Assembly: GCA_963693315.1 (NCBI GenBank)
Contig: OY856188.1
Span: forward strand, 192,412,766 to 192,476,765
Source: Diogma glabrata
Lineage: Eukaryota > Arthropoda > Insecta > Diptera > Cylindrotomidae
Length of the DNA: 64,000 bases
Reading direction: 5' to 3'
This document shows, piece after piece, positions 11,841 to 22,559 of the stretch. A model generated the notes under the pieces. The model was not told the origin of the DNA, searched no databases, and saw nothing but the letters and a program-made list of their open reading frames with translations. Numbering within the stretch: the first letter of the stretch is position 1; the number at the start of each line of letters is the position of its first letter. A program made the translations under genes and the position numbers.

Positions 11841-12781
11841 CAAAAGAAAAAACAATATTTGGGGTATGTAAGATTTTTTTTTCTCGATAGATTGCATTAT
11901 TTCACACAATTTAAAATTCTGGTGAAGTAAAAAGTGCAAAAATGAATCTATCAACACCTTTAGAACGCATGTTGTTGTGGGACCTAGGTTTTAACATTTT
12001 TATATGTGTTATTGTGACACCTTTTGTAATTCTTATTACACAACACAAAATGCTAAAAGCAGATGTTTATCACAAATAATACATTTTGTATCCAAATAGC
12101 ATTACAAAAATACCACACCCACATTGCCACATTTTAACAACTAGACGGAAAAAATTAATTCCACTTTCATGCCTTCATCCTCCCATCTTATGTTTCATAT
12201 TATTTTTCTTTTTGTTTTGTGAAGTAAGTCAGGTATCCAGATACTTGAGACAATCATTTACTATTTATTCTTTCAATTACTCTTTTCAAAGAACAAAAAA
12301 AAAATAAAAGTTGAAATAAATTGAAAATCTAAAGAGAAAAAAATCGACATCAAATCTTTTTTATATAGTTAATTTAATTATTATCGCCACTTTATATTCA
12401 ATTTAATTTCATTTATTCATCTTGATGTTGTCCTAACAACACAAAATCAATGTCAAATTTTTAAAAGATAAAATGTTGAAGACATAGAAATCATTATTTT
12501 ATGATAGAATTTTGTTGATTTTAGTTACGTACGAGTACTTTAATGGATGTAAATTGAAAGATAAATTAGTGATAATTGGACCAAGGAATAAATTTTAATT
12601 AAAAATTACAGTTCATTTTTACACTGTCGTAGGTTTTATCGTTTTAGCTCACGGAAGTCTAACCAACTAATCACCATCAAAAATGTATCAAGTATCAAAA
12701 TTATTTCGAATTAAAATTCCAAATATTGTTTTTATTTATCAATGTCAATCTTATAATCACTCGATCGAAATATTCATATAC

Positions 12782-12872
12782 AGGGTGTTAAAGATAAACT
12801 TTTTTTCATATTTTTGGACGAGCTATCACACCCTGAAGTCCTGCGCATATATTATGAAACACCCTGTAGGTA
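12782..12872. repeat. Small inverted-repeat element with CAGGGTGT ends
   Basis: CAGGGTGTTaaag and ctatcACACCCTG lie close together, and a further ACACCCTGTaggta follows at about 12860. 'CAGGGTGT' inverted ends are common in short non-autonomous elements of insects. The boundaries are uncertain. The surrounding 11960-13737 is AT-rich with nothing else I can identify. Confidence 0.4.
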
Positions 12873-13749
12873 TACCTTTCAAACACGTTTTATGTAATCG
12901 TCAAAAATACTTGTATTAAAAACTCACATCAAGTTCAGTTTGGAGCTTGTCCTGCAAATTGGATTACACTTAGGAATTATGCTCTAAAAATAAAATTAAA
13001 TTATAAAGAGTTAATACATGTTTCATAATTTCAAACAAAGGTAACATCGTGAGATATAAATTCTAATTATAAAATTTGGATTTATTTCTATAACTTTATT
13101 TATATATCTTGTTTGTTATAAACAAAATCATTGTAGGTTAAATTTTTTATTTTTTATAACAAAACGAACGATTAAAATTAGAAATACGTGCAATAGCTAC
13201 TTGAAATGCAATTTTCCTTTATACAAACAAACAAAAGACGAAAATTGAATCGCATGATTTTGTTGTGAAAAATTGAAATTAGATTTGGAAAATGAATTTA
13301 GTGAGTTTTATAGAATTGTCTGTCTGATTGTCATCGTTTGTAGTTTTCCCAAATTTAATTAATCGGGTGAGTTGATAAAAACGTATGTTTTGTGTATTAA
13401 GACAACAACGAGCAGCAAAAAGATCAATTCTGAAATTAAAATTTCAATAAAATCGTTATACATCTTTTTTTGTTGAAAACCCAAAAGCAACAAGAAATTC
13501 AAATTTAAACTGGGAAAGACAAAACAGACTTACCAAAATCCTTGTCTCTTAATATTAAAAATTCTAATTGGCTAGTTGTAGTAGACAGTTGTTTTTTAAT
13601 TCTCGGTAAAACATTATTTGAAGTGAAAACTGTCATTTAAGATCTACGAACTACCGATAAGAGTTATGGTTAAAACCTAACGAATTTAGCCTTTTAATAT
13701 TTGTTTAACAAACAGATATAGTGTTTGGTTATATTTTGCTAACTCATTA

Positions 13750-13812
13750 TAGAAAAATTTTTTTTTCTTTTCTTTTTTTTTTTTCTTTTCTTATTTTTTT
13801 TTTTCTATTTTT
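13750..13812. repeat. Polypyrimidine (T-rich) tract
   Basis: Nearly unbroken T with scattered C over about 60 bases. It could be a low-complexity tract or the reversed A-tail of a retroposed copy. Confidence 0.8.
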
Positions 13813-13829
13813 GATTTACTAGTAAGACA

Positions 13830-14018
13830 ACCTCGCGTATTTTATCTGTCCCTGCTATACGACATACAAATTAAATATATCACATACCACTGGCAACAGC
13901 TATCCAAAGCGACATCTTTGGGGTGTTGGTGGATGAATTCTATTTAGTTAAGAGAAAAGCGCCATCAATCTTAGTTATGGAGTATTCTTTGATGATGCTA
14001 CGCTATTGCTTTCTCGAA
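13830..14018. repeat. Dispersed repeat, related to 58085-58255
   Basis: ATCACATACCACTGGCAACA, 'attctttgatgatgctacgct' and intervening blocks recur in the same order and orientation at 58130-58250. The repeat stops exactly where homology to the BEL LTR begins (14019). It may be a terminal repeat of another LTR element. The class is uncertain. Confidence 0.6.
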
Positions 14019-15591
14019 TTGCAAATTGAGGGTTTTCTAAGATCCGGCTCACTTTATGCAATATGTTATTGAATTTGAAAGCTTGTTAGGAAGATGTTCG
14101 GGGACAAGCGTAGATATTGACAATAATTAGCTTTATTTGTTGTTGTATTTGATAAATAAATTGTATTTTATTTCACAAGTTTAGATCACGAAATCCGAAC
14201 AAAAAGTAATATATATTATTCAAAGGAAACATGTTCAAAAAAACCGTGAATGCAAAGAACACAATATCAAAATAATTGACATATAGTTGTGTCGTAAAGT
14301 GTTTATATTGCCAGACCATAGACACATAAAAAATAAATGTTTCATCGTAAATATCAATAGTAAATGCCGATCTCATCTAAATTGATCGAAATGGTATAAA
14401 AAATATTACTTTAGGTGAAATGTTATCCATATTTGTTTATGGTAGCTAAGGAACGACTCAATTCTGTTAATCAACGAAAAAATTTAGGGGGTGGGATGTG
14501 TTGACACTAAAAAAAGGACTTTTTGACAATAATTCAAAAACTGTGCATCGCAAGATCCTAAAAAAAATTGTAATGTTTCATAATTTTGGTGCTCTTTCAA
14601 ATGACACACTCATGTGGATCAAAAAACCTTTTCTTCACCCTTCCCCACTCCCATCCCCTAAACACACAGAAATAAAATCATTTGAGACTTCGCTATATTT
14701 TTTGTTAAGGGTTTATCAAATTTCCTATCTCTATGAATATTTTTAAAATTTTTCTGTCAATCAACGAAGAAACGTAGGGGAGGGGGGAGGTACCAACTTT
14801 TTGTTGCACTTTTTTGACAATAATTCAAAAACTGTGCATCGCAAAATTCTAAAAAAAAATTGGAATGTTTCTTAATTTTGGTGCTCTTGATCGGGTTTTA
14901 AATGGTGTTTTTACCCCTTCCCATTTCCAACCCCTTAATAAATATAATTATTAGTATTTGGTACTTTACTATATTTTCCATTAATAACTAATTTTTGTAT
15001 CATTCAAAGTACTTTTTAAGATTTTCGATTACTTAGGCTCGCAGCTAATCAAGGAAAGGAAACATACAGAAAACGCCATTATTTAGAATTACGCAAAAAA
15101 TGGTGGGGTGTAAAGTTCCAAAATATATATTTTAGAAATACTGAAGTGAAGCCCTTTCATATGATGAAAGCCCCCTACTTGGCTCGATAAAAAAATATAT
15201 TTTCTCAAAGGCCTCACATCGTAACCCTGTTAACCAAACGAAAACCATTTTATTTATTTTTCAACCCCTCATCTTGTGTTGATAGGTTAGTTTGATACGC
15301 ATGCCAAATTTCAGATTCATTGGATTTATAGTATTCGAGATAATCAAAATAATGTGAAAAACAGGTTTTACTCTCACCCATAGTGTTCCGTATAAAAAAC
15401 GGAACCCTAATAAGAAAGAAATAACGACATCTATTATCATAAAAGAAAACCTGACATACGCTAAGATGCATATGTTTATAAATTTTGAAAAAATGAATTA
15501 AATTATTAAATTAAAACGAATTAAATAAAATACATGTCAACAAATGTCAAATTGATCAAAAAATAAAAGATATATGATATGAGAATCAACA
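14019..15591 (-). repeat. 3' LTR of the BEL element, split by an insertion
   Basis: 14019-14240 and 15404-15591 together match 20822-21266 block for block, including 'tttctaagatc', 'ggctcactttatgcaata', 'ttagatcacgaaatccgaac' and 'taacgacatcta'. On the minus strand the LTR starts TGTTGATTCTC at 15591. About 32 bp of the far LTR end are missing relative to the 5' LTR. Confidence 0.85.
14241..15403. mobile_element. Insertion inside the 3' LTR, unknown class, with internal direct repeat
   Basis: About 1.16 kb absent from the matching 5' LTR. It contains two diverged copies of a unit of about 290 bp, starting near 14460 and 14750. Both share 'caatcaacga' or similar followed by TTTTTGACAATAATTCAAAA and CTGTGCATCGCAA. 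It ends in a small hairpin (ccgtataaaaaacgg) followed by aaccctaa. The insertion at 25986-26659 ends similarly (acggaaccctag), so the two may be related. No coding capacity was recognised. Confidence 0.6.
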
Positions 15592-15603
15592 TACTCCCCG
15601 CCA
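15592..15603 (-). other. Polypurine tract of the BEL element
   Basis: On the minus strand ATGGCGGGGAGTA lies directly before the 3' LTR start TGTTGATTC. A purine-rich GGCGGGGAGTA at this place is the expected plus-strand priming site of a BEL/Pao element. Confidence 0.75.
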
Positions 15604-15619
15604 TTAACAATTTTAATTG

Positions 15620-15880
15620 TTAAGCTACCGGTAGCACACAGAGCTTAACTCCTGGACGTTGAAGTGTTGCTCTAGATGTTTTGATGGTTGCCACTCGAAC
15701 AATATTATCTTCTCCTGGATGTATTTGTATGATTTTTTCAAGTGGCCATTTGCATACAGGCATGTTATCTTCCTTCTGAATTACAATGTCATTGATTTTA
15801 ACATTTTCATTTTTCTTTTGCCAGCAGAGAGGAATGCTGAAGATTGTTAAGGTAATCAAGCTGGTATTTCTTCCAAAAGG
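15620..15880 (-). pseudogene. BEL integrase C-terminal domain
   Basis: The translation includes NDIVIQKEDNMPVCKWPLEK then IIQIHPGEDNIVRVATIKTS and RPGVKLCVLPV. This is the conserved 'G..V......P...W.lGrV...hPG.DG.vRvv.vkt......RP..klc.LP' end of BEL/Pao polyproteins (DUF5641 type). It is open over 79 codons and ends at the polyprotein stop just before the polypurine tract. Further upstream, FWKKYQLDYLNNLQ in another frame belongs to the same domain. It is separated from the integrase core by about 1.9 kb of inserted DNA. Confidence 0.88.
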
Positions 15881-15889
15881 CTTAGATTC

Positions 15890-17790
15890 TAGATTGAATT
15901 CATTTCCATCTTGACAAATATGAATCTTGTGACGTTAAATGTGCTTCTGGCACCGATCCGGTTGATGTTCGTTACGAGTTACCTCGTAATCGTCGAGTAT
16001 TCAGTATATTGTTATGCCACAATTCGACGTGAATTAGGACCAGTAGCATTTATTATAGAATCTACCCCCCCCCCCCCCACTCCAGAACGAGTTCAGGTTC
16101 TGTACTGGTGGATTGGAGGAAATGTATGCTTTGGTAGTTGAGGTTTAATAACCAACGAACAGTCAAAGATATATTTCCATCCAATTGCCACACTGTTCTA
16201 TTTATCTTCCTTATAACAAGACTACTTGGTATTTTTAATATCAACATCTGCAAACACGCATAACAACAAACATAATATTATCGACAATGCATTACATTGT
16301 TCATTGTCCATACAATTAACAACAATATAAAGAATCTATTAATCGATCCTCCAACAATACGGTTCTCCAAAATCGTATTGTTTCACGTTCATCATAACAT
16401 TATCAATCGCTTTTATATTAACTCTGTTAAAACAAACATAAGGAAAATCTACATAATTGCATTTTACTTTAAAACATTATCGTTAATATTCTCTGATACG
16501 ATCTCAGATCTGATATTGAATTGTTTGAAGTAGTAATTGTGTTGGTTATCAATCTTGTTTATCTCGTAAATTATTAACGATTTATTGTCATCCTTGCTGT
16601 TTCATTTTACTTTATAATATTGATAACTGAAACAAAAACAAACACATTATATGTGGTTGATTCTTTCTTTTTATAATTATGAAACAGAATGAAAATCCTA
16701 AACAAGTTTTCGTATTGCTATTTTTAAAATAACATGGTGACGAATATGGTTAATCTCCAACTTTATAAACGAAAAATAAAATTACAACGAAGAAGAAAAT
16801 ACGAATGCCTTCAATAATCATCTCCCTCACACCCATACGTTTAGAATATTTATAGAATGCATTTTGCATATGCCCAGTTAGTTCGATTTAGATTTTAAAT
16901 CAATAGTTAGTGCGATTTTGGATTTTAAAATTAAAAAAAAAAATTATTTTTAAAAATAATCGAATAAAAAATTTATAATTATATCGAGTCGGGCATATTA
17001 TCTTGATAACTCAAGTTAAAGTTTTGAGCTACGATTTAAGATTTTGAATAAAATAAAAATTGGTTGAATGTCTAATAATGAATGTTTAATAATAAATTAT
17101 AGTGTTATTGTTAGTAAATTAAAAAGAAAAATATTTAATTTTTATTTGTATAAAACAATAATGTGACATGAATAACGCAAACACAAATATATTCGTATAA
17201 TATTTCATGTAAATACAGTGGAAAAAAATTTTTGAATATATGTTGCAAAACAATAAACGTATAACAATTTTCTTTTAATTATAAAATAAGAAAAAGAGTG
17301 GATTAAAAACTACAGTCATATTAGTTTTTATTTCGTTTACGGAATAAAGAATAAAAATAACTTTGGCGGGCGAAGAAAACGATAGGGAAAAACGAATGGC
17401 TGTTCTCTCAGAAAAAAAATATAATAAGGAAACTGATGAAAACAATTTTGATGTATTCGATGATCTAGACAATTTTGGGAAACAAAAAAATAAAAATTGG
17501 AAGGAATACATATATACGACATACAAGGACGAAAGTCGTTTCAACGCTGGATCCTTCTGTCAAACCAACACCAAAATATAATACGTTAAGGTTAGATTTT
17601 ATTTTTATCTTCCATTTTACTATTACTAAATTATTTGAATTTATTGTTTGAATTATGTTTAGACCAAATGGTCTTATAAACTAGAGTTTTTATATTAGAG
17701 ATTTTTTCTGCGGTAGAGTCCACGCCCGATCCGTACATTGGTGTATCATTTTTAAATGTTTAATAATACCCTTGGATAAATATAGATGCC
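15890..17790. mobile_element. DNA inserted in BEL integrase, class unknown
   Basis: Integrase homology stops near 17830 and resumes near 15880 (minus strand). Near its right edge, 17640-17800 matches 27113-27245 in reverse orientation ('atccaaggg', 'aatgtacgga', 'gaaaaaatctctaat'). That second copy also marks the edge of an insertion in a LINE, which supports a real mobile unit. A palindromic gatgcctaaggcatc sits at the edge. It contains a 14-C run (16065-16078) and no recognised coding sequence. Confidence 0.55.
16065..16078. repeat. C homopolymer, 14 bases
   Basis: Fourteen C in a row within AT-rich inserted DNA. The exact length is uncertain, as for any homopolymer. Confidence 0.85.
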
Positions 17791-17829
17791 TTAGGCATCT
17801 ATTATTAATTTGTAAAGTCCAGGCTTTAC

Positions 17830-18230
17830 AATATTCTCGATTTGACTTACCCGTGTGGTCATCTATTCGAATGTAAGATTAACATTTTGTACCGTTCTTA
17901 GTAAATGAGTCTTTACTAACTTAATGGCAGCCTCCCAGAATCCAGCAAAATGTGGCGATGCTGGTGGAATAAAATGCCAATTTATTCTATTACTGCTCAA
18001 AAATTCTGATATGGCATATTTATTATTTATGTTCTTTATTAATCTGTAAGTTTAATTGAATATTCTTCTTGCACCGATAAAGTTTGACCCATTATCAGTA
18101 TAAGCAAATCTTTTGGGATACCTCTCCTTGCAGTAAAACGTTTCAAAGCAGCTAAAACGCTGGATAGCTTTGATGGATAAGCATACAAAAATACATAAAT
18201 ACACTTTGATAGGGCTAATTTACGTTCCAT
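17830..18230 (-). pseudogene. BEL integrase catalytic core fragment
   Basis: The minus-strand translation gives AALKRFTARRGIPKDL and then NRINWHFIPPASPHFAGFWE followed by AAIKLVK. These are the 'alkRF.arRG.P' and 'W.F.PP.aPHFGG.WEaaVKs.K' blocks of Pao/BEL integrase. The Asp block (usually xxDNGtnF) is garbled by a frameshift (about 18070-18100). The upstream end fuses directly to the start of RT, marking the deletion. Confidence 0.85.
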
Positions 18231-18510
18231 TGTAAAAATCGTTTAATGGCGATATTAAGTGAATTTCTTAATTCTTGAGAAGATTTCTTAAACGGAAGTT
18301 TAACAATATAACGGCCATTTTTTTGTCTGTTGTGAGTTTGTGTATAAAATTCTTCACAGCCAAGTCTTCTGGGGAGCGATTGTTGTGCTGATGGAGGTCT
18401 TCTATTTCGCAAAATTCGCGTATCATCAATATCTATAGCTAACTGTATATTTAATTTCAGGTAAAGGAAGGAATTATCTTCTTGTGGTATATGAGGTTGA
18501 CCAGACACAA
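18215..18510 (-). pseudogene. BEL protease-RT linker and RT N-terminal fragment
   Basis: GCEEFYTQTHNRQKNGRYIV then KLPF matches the '..CE..F..T..R...GRYvV.LP' start of BEL/Pao reverse transcriptase. The preceding segment (SGQPHIP) is the end of the protease-linker. Everything from the RT catalytic motifs to the integrase zinc finger is gone. Confidence 0.8.
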
Positions 18511-18566
18511 TCCAACCAAACAGTGTATCGTGTAATCTGTTAAGTTGATCTGTTTTTTTCCACCTT

Positions 18567-19119
18567 CTAGAATTGAAAAGACTTTATATCTGTTGGTGCC
18601 GGTTTATGATACTGTGGATCTGCTAATAGTATATCTTGAAAACACCTTTCATCATCAGGCTGCATTTGGTAGACAGGCAATCTTGTAGGAAGACTATTCA
18701 CAATCAAAGCAGTAACTGGTACCTTTATTTTAGAATTATATGCGGATTGCATAATTAAAGCTACCTTTCCTTTTGAAGTCACAGACCCCGGTGCCATTTG
18801 CCCGGTGTCGTTGTAACTGCAAACTTTGCACGCAGTTCTCCGAAATGAAGGAAGTTTGCGAACCTGAATCTAGTAGAATTCTGCACTTATGCCTTTTTCC
18901 AAATTTATCCTCTACAAACACATTCGCTGTGGGAAGAATTGCTTGTGATATTCTCGGTTGTTCTTCATCTATTTTAACTACCGCATTGCAATTGGTGGAT
19001 GTAGATTGAGAGCGAGAATTGTCTTCTATTTCTACTTCTGGTTGTTTGACAGGTGTGTTCTTAGGATGTGAAGTTAGATGATGCTTGCGTCTACATATTT
19101 TGCAAGTGCAAATATACAA
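18567..19119 (-). pseudogene. BEL aspartyl protease (peptidase A17 type)
   Basis: Two overlapping frames (18736-19119 and 18567-18797) carry CKICRRKHHLTSHP, a zinc-knuckle-like tail of gag. The protease block CRILLDSGSQTSFISENCV follows, with the DSG catalytic triad visible, then SKGKVALIMQSAYNSKI and DILLADPQYHKPAPTDI. The last two are the conserved A17 region ending 'LADP.f..p.p.DiLiG'. A frameshift at about 18770 breaks the domain. Confidence 0.88.
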
Positions 19120-19129
19120 TTAAAGCATA

Positions 19130-19262
19130 GTTTTTTTCTGCTGCAGTTTGTTTTCGTTCTGTCATACTTACAGAATGGTAATTATCACATCTCCCCAAGT
19201 AATAATCTCCACCACATAAAAGAAATGAGTAATCTAATGACTGTGATGTAAAAAGGCTTATG
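19130..19262 (-). pseudogene. BEL gag C-terminal zinc-knuckle segment
   Basis: The translation gives CGGDYYLGRCDNYHSVSMTE then R.QTAAEKNYAL, matching 'C..C...H....C..f..ms...R......kLCfNCL' of Pao gag. It has decayed, with several Cys and His lost, and is cut off upstream by an inserted element. Confidence 0.6.
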
Positions 19263-19263
19263 G

Positions 19264-19936
19264 TCCAAATACATGTGCAGAATTCTGCATGCAGCGAAAT
19301 TAGAACATGTGTTGTTATATGAGAGCAATTACATGTAAATTCTGCATGCAGAAAAATTCTGCAAGATATCTCTAATTCTAATTTCGCTGCACAGAGGCAG
19401 TGCTACCACAAGAAAAAAAACAAAAACTACTTGAAAACTCAGATAAAAATGGATGATTTTGACATTTTGTTTGAAAATGAATTATTTTTTTATAACTCAA
19501 ATAAAAATGAATGATATTTTTTTGAAAATGAAATTATTTTTGTAATGATTATTTGTTTATAAAGATATTCAAATATTCTAAATAATCCAAAATATACTAT
19601 AATTAAATTAAAACTAATATTGTTAATAAATAAATTTTTGGGAAAGGATTATCGGAAACAGTGGTATATGTAATTTGAACTTAAATTTTAAAACGTTTTT
19701 ACAGGCAACGATTCAATTATTTTCTTCTATCTTTTAATTAAAAAGACAGTTTTCTTCAAATTGCGACAACTTTCACTTATAAGTTATAACTATTTCATAA
19801 TAATACGTAAGAACACGAACTGTCATTGTTACGAAAATTCTGCACGTCAAATATATAAAAATTCTGCACATCTATTTTAGATGCAGATATGCATGCAGCA
19901 CTGCGTGCAGATTTTTTGCACATGTATTTTGGGCAT
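19264..19936. mobile_element. Inverted-repeat element (MITE-like) inside BEL gag
   Basis: The left end ccaaatacatgtgcagaatt and the right end gcacatgtattttgg are inverted repeats. The adjoining ctgcatgcag and gcatgcagcactgcgtgcag extend the match to about 30 bp. The motif AATTCTGCA/TGCAGAATT recurs internally (19280, 19330, 19350, 19845, 19860), giving a subterminal-repeat look. About 670 bp, non-coding, inserted in gag. The target duplication is not clear, so the superfamily is unknown. Confidence 0.7.
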
Positions 19937-20285
19937 TAATCGTTTAGAATTATTTGGTTTTTCGTTTTGTTTAGATCTTAAACTCTCAAGTGCATCACTT
20001 CTATCGGTTAGGCATCTCAATAATTGATCCACTGTGGGATAATTGATGTCAACAGTCGCGTGCCCTCATGGTTGCTTAGATTTCTGGTCAAGTTTTTGAA
20101 TTAAAAGAAAAATTAACCGGTGATAACGTTCTTCAGCTCGTTGATCAAGAACCCTCAGTTCACGGATGACCTCATCTGAGACAAATGACGGAAGTGATTT
20201 TGAACAACTCTGTCTTACGTTTGGCTGTTCGACAAATTGTTTTAATAGATTATGAACTACTTGTTTTGGCTTGTCATATCTGATT

Positions 20286-20579
20286 TTATCTTATCCCAAG
20301 CTTCATCATAGCTAGCATCAGTATAGTAGCTAAATGATCGATTAATGAATACGCATCTCCTACTAGCAGGCTTTTAAGATATTGTAGATTGTGCACCTTT
20401 GTAATAAACTTGCCGTTTAACGATTTTTCCAGGCTTTGAAATTCTCTCCATTCATCTTGCAACAAAGCAAACGTCGTCCTCACATCAGTAATTGCGGTTG
20501 CATTACTAAAATCCAAAACTAAAACCTTTATTTGGTCTAATGTTCTGGAAAACCGTCTAATAGCTCTATTTTCCGCCAT
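20286..20579 (-). pseudogene. BEL gag N-terminal fragment
   Basis: It starts MAENRAIRRFSRTLDQIKVL about 210 bp after the LTR and primer site. It contains KVHNLQYLKSLLVGDAYSLI, matching 'K..yLk..L.G.A...I' of Pao-type gag (DUF1759). A frameshift follows near 20320, and the aaaggataaga region beyond encodes '..EAWDKI' in another frame. The position and start fit the element's first ORF. Confidence 0.78.
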
Positions 20580-20771
20580 TATTTGAAAAGATCAATAAAA
20601 TTAAATTAAACAGACACGTTCTATAAGAACTGATTCACTGTTCTGCTCTCTTAATCACATGCTTTTTTTTGTTGTTGTATCACAATGTTTTCACCGTTTC
20701 TTTCACTTTGATTTATTAATAAAACTGGTTCTCCCAATTTAAATTAGTGGAGTAGTTTGCTGATGTAAATT

Positions 20772-20789
20772 ATCCGGCTCGAAGGACCA
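20772..20789 (-). other. Probable primer-binding region next to the BEL 5' LTR
   Basis: On the minus strand TGGTCCTTCGAGCCGGAT follows directly after the LTR end (..TTAAACA). This motif commonly follows the 5' LTR of BEL/Pao elements. It supports the LTR boundary at 20790. Confidence 0.65.
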
Positions 20790-21266
20790 TGTTTAATGTT
20801 GAATTTTTCGCCTTTATACCAGAATTGCAAATTGCAGGTTTTCTAAGATCTGGCTCACTTTATGCAATACGTTATTGAATTTGAAAGCTTGCTAGGAAGA
20901 TGTTCGGAAACAAGCGTATTAATATTAACAATAATTATTTTTATTTGTTGTTGTATTTGATAAATAAATTGTATTGTTTTTCACAAGTTTAGATCACGAA
21001 ATCCGAACAAAAAGTAATATATAGAAAACTTTTACCAAAAACAAAAATATTATTCAAAGGAAACATGTTCAAAAATATAAGAAAGAAATAACGACATCTA
21101 GTATTATCATAAAAGTAAACCTGACATATGCTAACATGCATATGTTTATAAGTTTGGAAAAAATGAAATAAATTATTAAATTAAAACGAACTAAATAAAA
21201 TACATGTCAACAAATGTCAAATTGATCAATAAATACAAGATATTTTATATGATATGAGAATCAACA
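20790..21266 (-). repeat. 5' LTR of the BEL element
   Basis: 477 bp from TGTTGATTCTC (minus strand, starting at 21266) to ..CATTAAACA (20790), giving TG...CA ends. It matches the split 3' LTR apart from a 32-bp end segment and small indels. Confidence 0.85.
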
Positions 21267-21551
21267 GAATGGTTAATGCCTGATTGAACACTAAAAGTGT
21301 TCTTTATCATTATTTAAACTATAATCGACTCGCAATGATCGAGTCAAAATAGCAGCTATTAAATATCTATTAGAGTCGTTGGACAGTTGTCCATTAAAGA
21401 GAACGTAAAGAATTTTATAATATCAATATCGAAGAGTTTCTGGGAACTAGAAATCATGCCCACATTTCTAAACTTTAATCAAATTTCAATCAATTCAACC
21501 AAAACATCACACAAAACTAAAAACACGTATAGTTTTCTACCTAAATCGAAT

Positions 21552-21706
21552 TTAAAGTATGCTACAGACCTACAATCATTTTGTCAATCAATCGAAAACG
21601 AAAATAAACGAAATAAAATTTAGGGTAAAATTACCCTAAATTTTATTTCGTTTATTTTCGTTTTCGATTGATCGACACAATGATTGTAGGTGTGTAGCAT
21701 ACTTAA
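21552..21706. repeat. 155-bp near-perfect palindrome
   Basis: Two arms of about 77 bp are reverse complements with only a few mismatches, joined at gggtaaaattaccc (about 21622-21637). Shared blocks include 'gtatgctac', 'cctacaatcatt' and 'atcgaaaacgaaaataaacg'. It would form a long hairpin as RNA or single-stranded DNA. It may be a minimal foldback element. The 78-codon frame across the left arm (21387-21623) is probably not a gene. Confidence 0.85.
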
Positions 21707-22309
21707 CGAAAGTTGTTAAAAGTAAAAAAAAATTCTTGTTACAATTTTATTTTAATCATTTTTCTTTTCTGATTTACTTTGAGATTGAGATATAGATAAG
21801 AAATAAAAATATAATAAAGAATAAAAAGGATCTCTTCCTCTTTTATGAATACAATTGTTAAAGAAAATAATCTTAAGTCGGTTTTTTATTTATCATATTT
21901 TTTCTTTGCATCATCTTTTTTGTTTTCTTACGTCTTCTTTTTACAAAAGAATTACATAAAAATATTATTTTCTATCTACTTCTTATTGTAACGAAGGTGT
22001 GCCATGTCAATGCAATTCATCATGCATATTAATTTATCAAATACTGTGTGTAAAATTATCTTTGATATTCGTATTTTAATTTTTACTAAAAGTTGATTAC
22101 CAGTTTTAAAAATTGGAACAATTTTAAAATTGGCTGGAAATTAGTAGATAAACATTTGTTAATGCAAATAGTCAGGGAAGGGATTACTTATTTACTTAAA
22201 GGATTAAATAAATTTTTAATAATACCTGTCGCGACCGTTACAAAAAAATCATTAAAATTATTACTCCTAATACTTCTACGTTTTTCCGTTTTTCAAAATT
22301 CAATAAACA

Positions 22310-22555
22310 CAATTCCCAAAACTCTTCCTGCATTCGTTCACTGATTAGTAAGCACACACACCAGGTTTTATTAAGTATTCAACACCTTTATTGTTACACA
22401 ACAACAAGAAAACAATACAGCTATCAATATTCCTAACTAGAATATTCTTCAATAGCTTCAAAACTACAACGGTTGATTGTAGAAATTTCCAGTTTACAGC
22501 GTTCAAAATAATACACAAAATATTTCTACTAAATAACACTTAAAACTTTGAAACG
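22310..22555 (-). repeat. LTR-like dispersed repeat, copy 1 (reverse)
   Basis: The reverse complement matches 29270-29530 along its length, including GAATACTTAATAAAACCTGG, TGCTTACTAATCAGTGA and GGAAATTTCTA. AATAAA followed by GT-rich sequence suggests the R/U5 part of an LTR. With its partner inverted 7 kb away, the two are not an LTR pair and are more likely independent solo LTRs. Confidence 0.65.
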
Positions 22556-22559
22556 ATTG

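Larger units (their letters stand above)
14019..21266 (-). mobile_element. BEL/Pao LTR retrotransposon, internally deleted and interrupted
   Basis: The order on the minus strand is 5' LTR (20790-21266), probable primer site, gag, zinc-knuckle region, A17-type protease, start of RT, integrase core, integrase C-terminus, polypurine tract, and 3' LTR (14019-15591). This is the canonical BEL/Pao order. Most of RT and all of RNase H are missing between 18215 and 18230, so about 2-3 kb was deleted. Three later insertions are visible: 14241-15403 in the 3' LTR, about 15890-17790 in integrase, and 19264-19936 in gag. Frameshifts throughout mean it is dead. Confidence 0.88.

Noticed and set aside
17275..17581. 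Overlapping frames on both strands near 17.3-17.6 kb, acidic/lysine-rich on plus
   Set aside because: Low-complexity, mutually overlapping, inside inserted DNA; no recognised domain.
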